Shown here piece after piece: positions 55,187-64,000 of a stretch of 64,000 bases of DNA. The stretch lies in contig NZ_LRUE01000005.1 in NCBI RefSeq assembly GCF_001550135.1, forward strand, positions 186,001 to 250,000, written 5' to 3'. Made by a program: the position numbers and the translations under genes. How positions within the stretch are numbered: the stretch's first letter is position 1; each line of letters begins with the position of its first letter. The stretch is from Pseudoalteromonas shioyasakiensis. GTDB lineage: Bacteria; Pseudomonadota; Gammaproteobacteria; Enterobacterales; Alteromonadaceae. The notes under the pieces are model-generated. The model did not search any database, was not told where the DNA came from, and was given only the letters and a program-made list of their open reading frames with translations.

Positions 55187-56518
55187 ATGTCAAAAGTACG
55201 ATCTTTAAGCCTTACATCTCGTATCATGGTAGGTATGGTACTGGGTGTAATCGTTGGTTTTATCTTTCAAGCCATTTTAGCGGGTGAAGACGATTTCCTT
55301 ATTCCACTAGGGTTATTCTCTTTACCAATTAAAGCATTTTTTGTTGATGGTATTTTCCATGTTGGTGGTCAAATTTTCATTGCAAGCTTAAAGATGCTTG
55401 TGGTGCCACTGGTTTTTGTATCATTAGTCTGTGGTACTTGTAGCTTAAGCGACCCTAAAAAACTAGGTCGATTAGGTGGAAAATCAATCTTACTCTATCT
55501 AGTAACAACAGCAATAGCGATCACCGTTGCTATAACACTAGCGCTATTAGTTAATCCTGGTGAAGGTATTAACCTACCATCAGATGCGACCTACAGTGCT
55601 AAAGAAGCACCTACCCTTGCACAAGTCATTATTGGAATGTTCCCTACCAACCCAATTGATGCAATGGCAAATGGCAATATGCTGCAAGTTATTGTATTTG
55701 CTTTGTTATTTGGTGTGGCGATGGCTTTAAGCGGTAAAGCAGGTAAACGTGTTGCAACCGTGTTCGAAGACTTAAACACCGTTATTTTAAAACTTGTTAC
55801 CCTACTGATGAATATCGCTCCTTACGGTGTATTCTTTTTAATGGCTAAGTTATTCACAACTATAGACTTTAAACTCATCACAAGCCTTGCCTTATACTTT
55901 GGCGTGGTGGTCTTCGCGCTCTTAATTCATGGCTTTATAAACTATAGTATCTTATTAAAAGTATTAACTGGTTTAAATCCAGTGACGTTTTTAAAGAAGA
56001 TGAAAAACGCATGCCTATTTGCGTTTAGTACATCTAGCTCAAGTGCAACTATGCCTATTACCCTTGAAACTGCGAGCAAGAAGTTAGGTGCACACAACTC
56101 AGTTGCTTCGTTTACTGTGCCTTTAGGCGCAACCATTAACATGGACGGCACTGCAATTATGCAAGGTGTTGCTACCGTGTTCATCGCACAGGTATTTTCA
56201 GTTGATTTAACAATTTCTGATTACTTAATGGTAATTTTAACCGCAACACTTGCTTCTGTGGGTACTGCGGGCGTACCCGGTGTTGGTCTTATTATGTTAG
56301 CCATGGTGTTAAACCAAGTAGGCTTACCTGTAGAAGGTATTGCTATCATCATTGGTGTTGACCGTTTACTCGATATGACACGTACCGCTGTCAACGTAAC
56401 CGGTGACTGTATGGTTACCTGTGTGGTTGCAAAATCTGAAGGTGAATTTGATGAGGACGTATTTAACGACCCAAATGCCGCTAAAGATTTAGAGGACTAT
56501 CATAAGTCAATTAAGTAA
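55187..56518 (+). CDS. dicarboxylate/amino acid:cation symporter (DAACS family)
   Basis: 443 aa with about eight helices and two hairpin loops. Serine-rich motif FSTSSSSATMPITLETASKK (HP1), the VPLGATINMDGTAIMQGVAT motif (TM7) and AGVPGVGLIMLAMVLNQVGL (HP2), as in GltP/SstT relatives. Imports glutamate, aspartate, serine/threonine or C4 acids with Na+ or H+. The substrate-defining TM8 segment is MTRTAVNVTGDCM; the Arg there with a following Asn-x-x-Gly-Asp fits an acidic amino acid or dicarboxylate. Monocistronic. Confidence 0.9.
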   Translation: MSKVRSLSLTSRIMVGMVLGVIVGFIFQAILAGEDDFLIPLGLFSLPIKAFFVDGIFHVGGQIFIASLKMLVVPLVFVSLVCGTCSLSDPKKLGRLGGKSILLYLVTTAIAITVAITLALLVNPGEGINLPSDATYSAKEAPTLAQVIIGMFPTNPIDAMANGNMLQVIVFALLFGVAMALSGKAGKRVATVFEDLNTVILKLVTLLMNIAPYGVFFLMAKLFTTIDFKLITSLALYFGVVVFALLIHGFINYSILLKVLTGLNPVTFLKKMKNACLFAFSTSSSSATMPITLETASKKLGAHNSVASFTVPLGATINMDGTAIMQGVATVFIAQVFSVDLTISDYLMVILTATLASVGTAGVPGVGLIMLAMVLNQVGLPVEGIAIIIGVDRLLDMTRTAVNVTGDCMVTCVVAKSEGEFDEDVFNDPNAAKDLEDYHKSIK

Positions 56519-56540
56519 TTACTTATCTGCAGCCCATAAA

Positions 56541-56563
56541 AAACCCGCTAAGTTAGCGGGTTT
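56541..56563. terminator. bidirectional terminator between the symporter and sohB
   Basis: AAACCCGCT / AGCGGGTTT stem with T-runs on both strands; genes converge. Confidence 0.9.
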
Positions 56564-56581
56564 TTTATTGATAGTGCTTGG

Positions 56582-57598
56582 TTATGGATTTAAGCCTTTA
56601 AGACGTGACATTAAACTAACACCCGCTTTACTTACTCCTGAACTTAAACCAACAGCAAGCTTATCGCTTAAATTCTTCTTAATACGGTATTTAACTTTAT
56701 AAATTTGACGTTCTTTCGCTTGGCTCAATAAGATATCATCACTTGTGTCAATCTTATCAACTAAGCCTTTATCGAATGCTTGGGTAGCAAACCAATGCTC
56801 ACCGGTTGCAACAGTATCAATATCCAGAGATGGACGCTGCTCACTCACAAAAGTTTTGAATAAACCATGGGTTTGTTCTATCTCTTCTTTGAATTTTTCA
56901 CGACCTTTATCGGTATTTTCACCAAAGATAGTTAGCGTACGCTTGTATTCACCTGCGGTGATTTGCTCAAAATCAACATCATTCTTTTTCAAGATTTTAT
57001 TAAAGTTAGGAATTTGCGCAATAACACCAATCGAGCCAACAATTGCAAAAGGTGCTGCAACAATCTCATTGGCCACACAGGCCATCATATAGCCACCACT
57101 TGCTGCTACTTTATCAATAGCAACAGTTAAATGAATGCCAGCATTACGTAAGCGTTGTAGTTGAGAGGCAGCAAGGCCATAGCCGTGCACCACACCACCA
57201 CCACTTTCAAGGCGTACCAGCACGCGATCTTTTTCTTTGTCGGCAATGGTTAAAATAGCGGTAATTTCTTCTCGTAGGCTTTCTACTTCGTGGGCATCAA
57301 CACTGCCATTAAAGTCAATTACATATAAACGTGATTTAGGCTCGTCGTTTTGCTGTTTTTTAGCCTCAGCTTTTTGCTGTTTTTGGTGAGCCTTTAGCTC
57401 TTTTTTTGAAAGGGTATTTTCGATAAAGCTTTGTTTTAGATCATCAAGTTGCTCACTCAAATCATCAATTGTTATCTCCCCTTTCTTCGCTTTGGGTTTC
57501 ACTGCAGCGCCCATGATAATGGCAACAATCACAGCAATTGCGATGACAAATGTCAGGGTCTTTGCAAAAAATAACCCGTATTCATATAAAAATTCCAA
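56582..57598 (-). CDS. sohB: SohB family inner-membrane S49 peptidase
   Basis: 338 aa. N-terminal membrane helix (8-33), a charged linker, then the SppA-like fold. Nucleophile Ser167 in DKVAASGGYMMACVA and general base Lys219 in AGEYKRTLTIFGENTDKGR form the S49 dyad. SohB is the gammaproteobacterial paralogue of signal peptide peptidase A, thought to cleave peptides at the periplasmic side. The reading frame and N-terminal spacer length match E. coli SohB. Monocistronic. Confidence 0.93.
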   Translation of the reverse strand: MEFLYEYGLFFAKTLTFVIAIAVIVAIIMGAAVKPKAKKGEITIDDLSEQLDDLKQSFIENTLSKKELKAHQKQQKAEAKKQQNDEPKSRLYVIDFNGSVDAHEVESLREEITAILTIADKEKDRVLVRLESGGGVVHGYGLAASQLQRLRNAGIHLTVAIDKVAASGGYMMACVANEIVAAPFAIVGSIGVIAQIPNFNKILKKNDVDFEQITAGEYKRTLTIFGENTDKGREKFKEEIEQTHGLFKTFVSEQRPSLDIDTVATGEHWFATQAFDKGLVDKIDTSDDILLSQAKERQIYKVKYRIKKNLSDKLAVGLSSGVSKAGVSLMSRLKGLNP

Positions 57599-57652
57599 TC
57601 AAACTCTCCATTTATTAATGCATCGGCACAATTTACCACGCTTTAAAGCAAA

Positions 57653-57677
57653 AAAAAGCCACATGATGTGGCTTTTT
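57653..57677 (-). terminator. Rho-independent terminator after the VolA-like gene
   Basis: AAAAAGCCAC / GTGGCTTTTT stem with ATGAT loop. Lies between the volA-like stop and the sohB start region. Confidence 0.87.
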
Positions 57678-57713
57678 GCTTAATTGGTTATTACTTAATT
57701 AGTAAGGTTTCGA

Positions 57714-60146
57714 TTATTCAGTAACGACTTCTGTATTAGTAACCTGAAGATACTGACCACGGCTTGCTAGGAAAGTCGCGATTTGCAATTGCATTTCTGC
57801 AGTTGCCGCAGCACTTTCTTCAGCTGTTGCACCTGAATCTGCCGTTGCAACAGGTGTTAACACTGAGCTGTGATGGCCTTTAGTGAATTTAACCACATAA
57901 CTCATTGCATCAGCTGTTGGACCTTGTGTTTCAGCTACCGTTGATAAACCCATTAGGTTAGCAAGAGGTAAACTACCAGCAATTGGGTTACTCGCTACCA
58001 TAGGTGGAATAACCATATCAGCATTGTTATTTTCACCATCACCCACTACAACGCTCATGTATACTGGCGTGCCAAGTGCTGCAACAGATGCTGCGTAGTT
58101 AGAAGGGTCACCACTATCAAGTGCTGTTTGCGCAGCAAAAGCAAACTGAGTAATCACACTTTGAATGTTAGCTAATTTTGCTGTTTCGCCCGCCATTGTT
58201 AACGAACTTACGTACTCTTTATAAGCACATGTAACGAAAGCAGTTTGGTTAGACGCAAGTGAACCACAGTTCGATAGCGCTTCATTTTGAGCATAAGCAC
58301 CAAACTCCGCAGATTCAGCTGTACCAGCTGCAAGTAATACAGAGCCTTGTACAAATGGGCCAAATGTATTTGACTCAATTAAGAAGCTGGCGATACCACC
58401 GCCACCACTGGCAAGTGCTACGCTTTTAACGTTGAACATTGGATCAACTTGATCAGCTAGCGGAGCATTAGTCACAGCAACAAATGCTGGAGCAACTACC
58501 GAGCCTAATGAATGACCTAAGAATGATACATCTTGGGCATTTAAATCAGCAGCACCGGTAAAGTTAAGACCTAAGCGTAAGCCAAGTAAATCAGCAACTG
58601 ATTGACGTAAGCTATCACGCGCTACTAATAATGACTGTAAGTTCATATAGCTTAATACAGAACCTGTAGAGGCATTAAAGTCGTCAGTACCGTCGCCGTC
58701 TACATCTACACCACGCTCACCATGCATAGGGTGATCGATTGCAGCTGTTGCAAAGCCTTGCATTGTTAGCTGTGCGGTAATAGCTAGCATATCTTCTTTT
58801 TTAGAAGTAATACCGTGCTGAAGGATAACGACAGGCCAACCACCTTCAGGCATTGCTAACTCATCCATACCTAACTGACCACGTATTGCATTGATCACAG
58901 GTAAAATTGGTTTAGTAATTTGTACTGGCACGTTCGCAATGCTTTGTGTTTTTGGAATCGTGTTGTACTTAGTTAAGTGTTTAGTTTGGTCTAAACCTAA
59001 GTCGCGTAACTTACCATCACTTAACGCCATACAAAGGCCATCAGTTTCACTAATTGGGTCTGTTGGGAATGAGTCACCGGCTGCTGCCGCATAACCTAAC
59101 ACAGCAACACCACTATCACATAAACCTTGCCAATAAGTCGCTGATAAGTCATCGACCGTTGTGCCTGTAGGCGTGGCTAAATACATAGGTAACATCACGC
59201 TACCTTTTTGATATTGTACACCGCCAAAAACAGGTGATAAACCAGTAATACCTTGTGATGCGAATACTTGCTCAACCGTAATAACAGGTTGCTCAGGAAT
59301 TTGCACCATCGGCGTAGGTAGTGCATCTTGCGTTAAACTTGCAGCAAGAAGCTGTTTTACGGTACCAAGTACTTGACCTGCTGATTGCATTGTCATGGCA
59401 GCAGAATAGATAATTTCATCTTTTGTGATGGCACCACCCGATGTCACTGCATCTTCGTAGCTATTGATAACCGCTTGAAGTGACTTTTGCGAATCAGTGA
59501 TAAGTGTTGTCTCTTCGCTCACTAGTGCATAAGTTGAAGATGGCTCAATTGAACGCCCTTCTGAGTCCATTAATGATGTTGTCAGAACATTAATGTAAGT
59601 GCTGCCCGCTTTAAATGGCTTAAGTGGGATAACAGCAACCGCATCACCAGAGCCTTGGGTAATGAAGTCAACGCCAAAGGTTAATTCAGACACTAATTTA
59701 CAAGCAATACCCGCTGGAACTTGCGAGCAAGTTTCATCTGTTTGGCTTGCCCCCATTACAACTTCAAAAATACGCACAGCTCCTGGTGAAGCAGCAGAAG
59801 TCATATCAAGAGAAATACCCGCAGGAAAAGTTAAATCGATTTTAAACGGAGTTTGTGTTGACCAGCCATCAAGGGCACCAAGTGCAAGCTGAGGATCAGC
59901 ATAAGCTGCACGTTCAACACTGACATTGTTGTCGTCTAATTCACCCGGCATGTTTAAAGTACCATCAAGGGTACCACTCATCAGTAAATCATTCGGTACT
60001 GAGATTACACTATTCGCTGGGTCAAATTTTACTGTCGCGGTTGGGAGAACAGGAGGATTATCATTTTTTACATCTTCTAATGTTTCTCCTCCACCACAGC
60101 CAGTAATGGCTGACGCAATGGCTAGTGAGAGTAGCAGTTTTTTCAT
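57714..60146 (-). CDS. VolA/Pla-1 family extracellular phospholipase lipoprotein
   Basis: 810 aa. Lipobox ASAITGCGGG (Cys17). N-terminal domain of about 290 residues with FDPANSVISVPNDLLMSGTL, diagnostic of the Pla-1/VolA family; then an alpha/beta hydrolase with WPVVILQHGITSKKEDM, IDHPMHGERG and nucleophile Ser546 in SFLGHSLGSV. Vibrio VolA is a surface lysophospholipase that frees fatty acids from lysophosphatidylcholine for growth; a similar scavenging role is likely. Start ATG 60146 after CGGAG. Monocistronic, divergent from yciK. Confidence 0.9.
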   Translation of the reverse strand: MKKLLLSLAIASAITGCGGGETLEDVKNDNPPVLPTATVKFDPANSVISVPNDLLMSGTLDGTLNMPGELDDNNVSVERAAYADPQLALGALDGWSTQTPFKIDLTFPAGISLDMTSAASPGAVRIFEVVMGASQTDETCSQVPAGIACKLVSELTFGVDFITQGSGDAVAVIPLKPFKAGSTYINVLTTSLMDSEGRSIEPSSTYALVSEETTLITDSQKSLQAVINSYEDAVTSGGAITKDEIIYSAAMTMQSAGQVLGTVKQLLAASLTQDALPTPMVQIPEQPVITVEQVFASQGITGLSPVFGGVQYQKGSVMLPMYLATPTGTTVDDLSATYWQGLCDSGVAVLGYAAAAGDSFPTDPISETDGLCMALSDGKLRDLGLDQTKHLTKYNTIPKTQSIANVPVQITKPILPVINAIRGQLGMDELAMPEGGWPVVILQHGITSKKEDMLAITAQLTMQGFATAAIDHPMHGERGVDVDGDGTDDFNASTGSVLSYMNLQSLLVARDSLRQSVADLLGLRLGLNFTGAADLNAQDVSFLGHSLGSVVAPAFVAVTNAPLADQVDPMFNVKSVALASGGGGIASFLIESNTFGPFVQGSVLLAAGTAESAEFGAYAQNEALSNCGSLASNQTAFVTCAYKEYVSSLTMAGETAKLANIQSVITQFAFAAQTALDSGDPSNYAASVAALGTPVYMSVVVGDGENNNADMVIPPMVASNPIAGSLPLANLMGLSTVAETQGPTADAMSYVVKFTKGHHSSVLTPVATADSGATAEESAAATAEMQLQIATFLASRGQYLQVTNTEVVTE

Positions 60147-60374
60147 AATTTCGCTCCGCGCAAATCTTATTGTTATTGTGTGTTCAGGGTTAAAAGTAGT
60201 TATTCTACTACCTTCATTCTAAGTTAATTTAATGTAATTAGGTTATTAATGAGACATTAGACCAGTTAAAGTTAACGTAAAGTTTCAATTTTCGCCACCT
60301 TAATTTGCAATAAATTCGATAACTTGGCTTTTTGCTATGGTAAAATGATGAAAAATCTAATCGATGGTACGTTT

Positions 60375-61118
60375 ATGCATACTTATAAAGCCGCAGAGAA
60401 TGCGCTAAAAGACAAAGTAATTTTAATAACAGGTGCTGGTGACGGCATTGGTCGTGTTGCCGCATTAACTTATGCTAAGCATGGTGCCACTGTTATTTTA
60501 CTTGGAAAAACAACCAATAAACTTGAATGTGTTTATGATGAAATCGTAAATGCAGGCTATCCACAACCGGCTATTGTGCCAATGGATCTAAAAGGTGCCA
60601 CAAAACAAAACTACCGTGACTTAGCTGCAACCATCGAAATGCAGTTCGGTAAGTTAGATGGTTTACTCAATAACGCTGGTATTTTAGGTTCATTGGGCCC
60701 ACTTGAACATTTCTGTGTTTCTACCTTTGAAAACATCATGAAAGTGAATGTAACTGCACAAGCTATGATCACTAAATTCATGTTCCCTCTGCTTCGCAAA
60801 TCTGAAAGCGCATCTGTTATTTTTACTTCGTCAGGTGTTGGTCGCCAAGGCCGTGAACACTGGGGTGCGTATGCAATCTCAAAATTTGCTGTTGAAGGTA
60901 TGATGCAAACTTGGGCTTGTGAAGTGGGTAAAACCAATATTCGCGTGAACTGTATTAACCCAGGTGCTACCCGCACATCGATGCGTGCATCAGCATACCC
61001 TGGTGAAGATAGAGATAAGTTAGCAACACCTGAAGATTTAATGCCAACATATTTATACTTGATGAGCGACGACTCTAAAGAGGTGAACGGCCAGTCTTTA
61101 GATGCTCAGCAAAAATAA
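60375..61118 (+). CDS. yciK: YciK family short-chain dehydrogenase
   Basis: 247 aa from ATG 60375 (MHTYKAAENALKDKVILITG); upstream in-frame codons from 60324 are not conserved in E. coli YciK. SDR features: TGAGDGIGRVAALTYAKHGA, NNAG, the Ser-Tyr-Lys catalytic set in FTSSGVGRQGREHWGAYAIS plus KFAVEGMM, and NCINPGATRTSMRASAYPGE. NADPH-like pocket. YciK has no settled substrate. Convergent with pssA. Confidence 0.9.
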   Translation: MHTYKAAENALKDKVILITGAGDGIGRVAALTYAKHGATVILLGKTTNKLECVYDEIVNAGYPQPAIVPMDLKGATKQNYRDLAATIEMQFGKLDGLLNNAGILGSLGPLEHFCVSTFENIMKVNVTAQAMITKFMFPLLRKSESASVIFTSSGVGRQGREHWGAYAISKFAVEGMMQTWACEVGKTNIRVNCINPGATRTSMRASAYPGEDRDKLATPEDLMPTYLYLMSDDSKEVNGQSLDAQQK

Positions 61119-61142
61119 AGCAGATTGCTAATATCCAGATAC

Positions 61143-61168
61143 AAAAAAGCAGCTTTCGCTGCTTTTTT
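61143..61168. terminator. bidirectional terminator between yciK and pssA
   Basis: AAAAAAGCAGC / GCTGCTTTTTT, TTTC loop, T-runs on both strands. Confidence 0.92.
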
Positions 61169-61177
61169 AATTTTCGA

Positions 61178-62503
61178 TTAAATAAAACGTTTGATAATAA
61201 AATCAACTTTTACACGTTTAGCCTGCCCCAATAGCTTTTTAACCGGTGCAGGATAGTCATCCATCGTCTCTAAATCCTGTGGACCTGTTAAACGACGACA
61301 GTGCTGCAAAATAGCTTGTTTTTCATTTTCTATTTGCTCAAGAATATGCTGCTTAGGGTCGTCAATTAAAATACCGTTTTCGATATCTAAGCCCCATGCG
61401 CGTGGATTCAAATTATGCCCACTTAATAAATGTAAGCGCTTATCAGAGCAAATCCCTTTTAAGTGAAAAGAATTACTTTCATGCTTCCAAAGGTATACAT
61501 TCAAATTACCATTACTGATGTGGCGTTTTTGTGACTTTAAAAACTTATATAAAATGGTTTCATATAAATAAGGTAATGCACCAATTTTACTAAATGGCTC
61601 ACTTGGCGGCAGATAAAAATCGTTTGCGGTTTTATCCCCTACCACAATAGTTACTTGCTTGCCTTGCTTCAATAAACGGCGTAATGAACGCATTAATGGC
61701 GCAGGAAAGTTAAAGTAAGGGGTATAAAGAACGAGTTCTTGCTCTGTGGTATCGAATAACGACTTAATTAAACGATTCAACTTATTACTTCTACGCCCTA
61801 AACCTAAAAATAAACGCACACCCAACTCACCGGCACTAGCTTCTGCAGCACTTTCGTAACTTGCCGATTTAAGTTCACGCATCAATTGTTTTTGCGCGAC
61901 TTTAATATCATTAAACTTTACCAGTGGACGCATATCAATACGTGGCACTGCTGCTGAGCTTAAAAGATGTGTTTCTATAAATTCGATGACCGAATTACAC
62001 AAACCAGCTTGGCGAACTAAAAAGTAGCGGTCTAAACGGTAACGTTCGTCTTGCTGAAGATATACATTATTTAAGCTTGCGCCGCTGTATAATAATGTGT
62101 CGTCAATCACAAAGCCTTTTAAATGCAGTACCCCGAAAAGCTCTTTGGCTTTTACTGGAACACCATGAACTTTAACATTTGATTGATACTGCTCTTGAAA
62201 ATCACAATACATGCTGGCATTGCCATCAGACTTAGCCGCACCAATTAAACCACGTTGAGCACGGTGAAAATCAACCAGTACTTTTACTTCTAACTCAGGG
62301 TTAGCAAGTGATGCCTCATGTAACGCTGTTAATATTTCTCGCCCAGCTTCATCGTCTTGCAAATATAAAGCAGTAATATAAATTCTTTTTTTCGCTGCAC
62401 CAATTAAACGCAATAGTTCAGTGCGATACTCTTTTGCATTGGTTAAGACTTGTACGTCTTCTGTAGTCAGCCCAAAAGCGGGCTTTTCCTGCCAAAATAC
62501 CAT
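61178..62503 (-). CDS. pssA: CDP-diacylglycerol-serine O-phosphatidyltransferase
   Basis: 441 aa, E. coli type (PLD superfamily), not the membrane PssA of Bacillus. Two HKD-like motifs: VLHLKGFVIDDTLLYSGASL and SFHLKGICSDKRLHLLSGHN, with NPRAWGLDIENGILIDDP and VVGDKTANDFYLPPSEPF highly conserved. It makes phosphatidylserine, the precursor of phosphatidylethanolamine, and docks on ribosomes or membrane. Start ATG 62503 with AGG upstream. Monocistronic. Confidence 0.94.
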   Translation of the reverse strand: MVFWQEKPAFGLTTEDVQVLTNAKEYRTELLRLIGAAKKRIYITALYLQDDEAGREILTALHEASLANPELEVKVLVDFHRAQRGLIGAAKSDGNASMYCDFQEQYQSNVKVHGVPVKAKELFGVLHLKGFVIDDTLLYSGASLNNVYLQQDERYRLDRYFLVRQAGLCNSVIEFIETHLLSSAAVPRIDMRPLVKFNDIKVAQKQLMRELKSASYESAAEASAGELGVRLFLGLGRRSNKLNRLIKSLFDTTEQELVLYTPYFNFPAPLMRSLRRLLKQGKQVTIVVGDKTANDFYLPPSEPFSKIGALPYLYETILYKFLKSQKRHISNGNLNVYLWKHESNSFHLKGICSDKRLHLLSGHNLNPRAWGLDIENGILIDDPKQHILEQIENEKQAILQHCRRLTGPQDLETMDDYPAPVKKLLGQAKRVKVDFIIKRFI

Positions 62504-62746
62504 AATTGCCTGTTCGTTTAGTTAGCTCATACCAAGAGCTAATATCAAAATTAGCTAAAACATACCAAAAAAATATTGCTTGGTCATGAATTACCGTACT
62601 TTGATCACAGAACAATTTGTAATTAGCCTATTTTATGAGCAAAAAGAGTTATTTAAATTATAATAAGTAAGGATTATTTGACAGCTTAGCGATTTGACTA
62701 AAAAAATAATCAGGGCTTTTGTTTACATCCGCCTTGTTTTTCTTAG

Positions 62747-63742
<996 letters not shown>

Positions 63743-63770
63743 AATAGTTGATCTAAAGCACTAAATACTA

Positions 63771-63792
63771 GGGGCTGTTGTAAAACAGCCCC
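63771..63792 (+). terminator. Rho-independent terminator after trxB
   Basis: GGGGCTGTT / AACAGCCCC stem followed by TTTTTTAT. Confidence 0.93.
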
Positions 63793-63847
63793 TTTTTTAT
63801 AGCTAAATTTTTGTTAAAATCAGAGCAAATAACAACGATACGCTGAT

Positions 63848-64000
63848 ATGATCAAGCAACTATACCAACTCTCGCCCGAGACTGTTGATTTTCCAGACCC
63901 AGAACTCTCCCTTGATGAGCCCGATGGCCTGTTAGCAATTGGCGGGGATTTATCAGTTGAGCGCATTAAAAATGCCTATAACACCGGTATTTTCCCTTGG
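63848..64000 (+). CDS. aat: leucyl/phenylalanyl-tRNA-protein transferase (5' part, cut by window edge)
   Basis: 51 codons from ATG 63848 to the window end: [20 protein letters not shown], then [17 protein letters not shown]. This is the conserved N-terminal block of Aat, which adds Leu or Phe to basic N-termini for the ClpAPS N-degron pathway. The rest of the gene is outside. Placement after trxB agrees with the usual gene order. Confidence 0.9.
   Translation, partial: MIKQLYQLSPETVDFPDPELSLDEPDGLLAIGGDLSVERIKNAYNTGIFPW

Overview
The window reads as chromosome of a marine gammaproteobacterium of the order Alteromonadales, most likely Pseudoalteromonas. Support comes from the low-GC codon use, a FabY-type ketoacyl synthase, a TonB-receptor-driven starch locus with a tryptophan-halogenase-like gene, a Pla-1/VolA lipase, an Entner-Doudoroff cluster with LacI-type regulators, and core genes (topA, pssA, trxB, aat, sohB, yciK) in gammaproteobacterial form. 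I see no rRNA, tRNA, CRISPR, transposase, integrase or phage gene.

Layout. 1-8.3 kb: a truncated TonB-like gene, fabY, a GlxA-type regulator, a GAF histidine kinase, an acetyltransferase/MgtC pair, and a GNAT-C39 / RimK-like ATP-grasp pair. 8.5-12.4 kb: a GreA/GreB-like gene, then a secD-secF operon led by a 145-codon secreted leader. The leader ends in an RISGWK motif resembling the Vibrio arrest peptide VemP, and a 10-bp stem downstream of it buries the secD Shine-Dalgarno. This is the most interesting item in the window. 12.4-19.4 kb: alcohol dehydrogenase, Atm1-like ABC exporter, YeeN-type YebC paralogue, LRR-kinase, fatty acid hydroxylase, small secreted protein. 19.5-25.8 kb: Entner-Doudoroff cluster (edd-eda-gap and glk-lacI, all on the minus strand), with three copies of a 14-bp palindrome TGACACCGGTGTCA at the two promoter regions.

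25.9-31.1 kb: a second LacI-family regulator (MalR-like), an OsmC-YcaO fusion, a periplasmic binding-like protein, and a pair of small envelope proteins. 31.3-46.6 kb: starch/maltodextrin locus with SGNH esterase, GH15 glucoamylase, SLC45-type MFS transporter, two GH13 enzymes, a flavin halogenase-like protein, a TonB-dependent receptor and, divergently, a GH13 alpha-glucosidase. Sites of the form TGCATACGTATNCA lie before the receptor, the lipoprotein amylase and the alpha-glucosidase, and a near match lies before the MalR-like gene. 46.7-64 kb: YqhA, a small secreted protein, a frameshifted YrhK-domain gene, an AhpD-like protein, topA, a large Ig-repeat lipoprotein, a dicarboxylate/amino-acid symporter, sohB, a VolA-type lipase, yciK, pssA, trxB and the start of aat.

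How it fits together. Starch fragments would enter through the TonB receptor, be cut by periplasmic or surface GH13/GH15 enzymes, cross the inner membrane through the MFS carrier, be hydrolysed by the cytoplasmic alpha-glucosidase, phosphorylated by Glk and burned through Edd/Eda/Gap. The two LacI-type regulators and their separate palindromes suggest independent switches for the upstream (polymer) and downstream (glucose) halves. Two genes (the SGNH esterase signal peptide and the YrhK-domain gene) are out of frame by one base at short homopolymers, which may be real lesions or sequencing errors.
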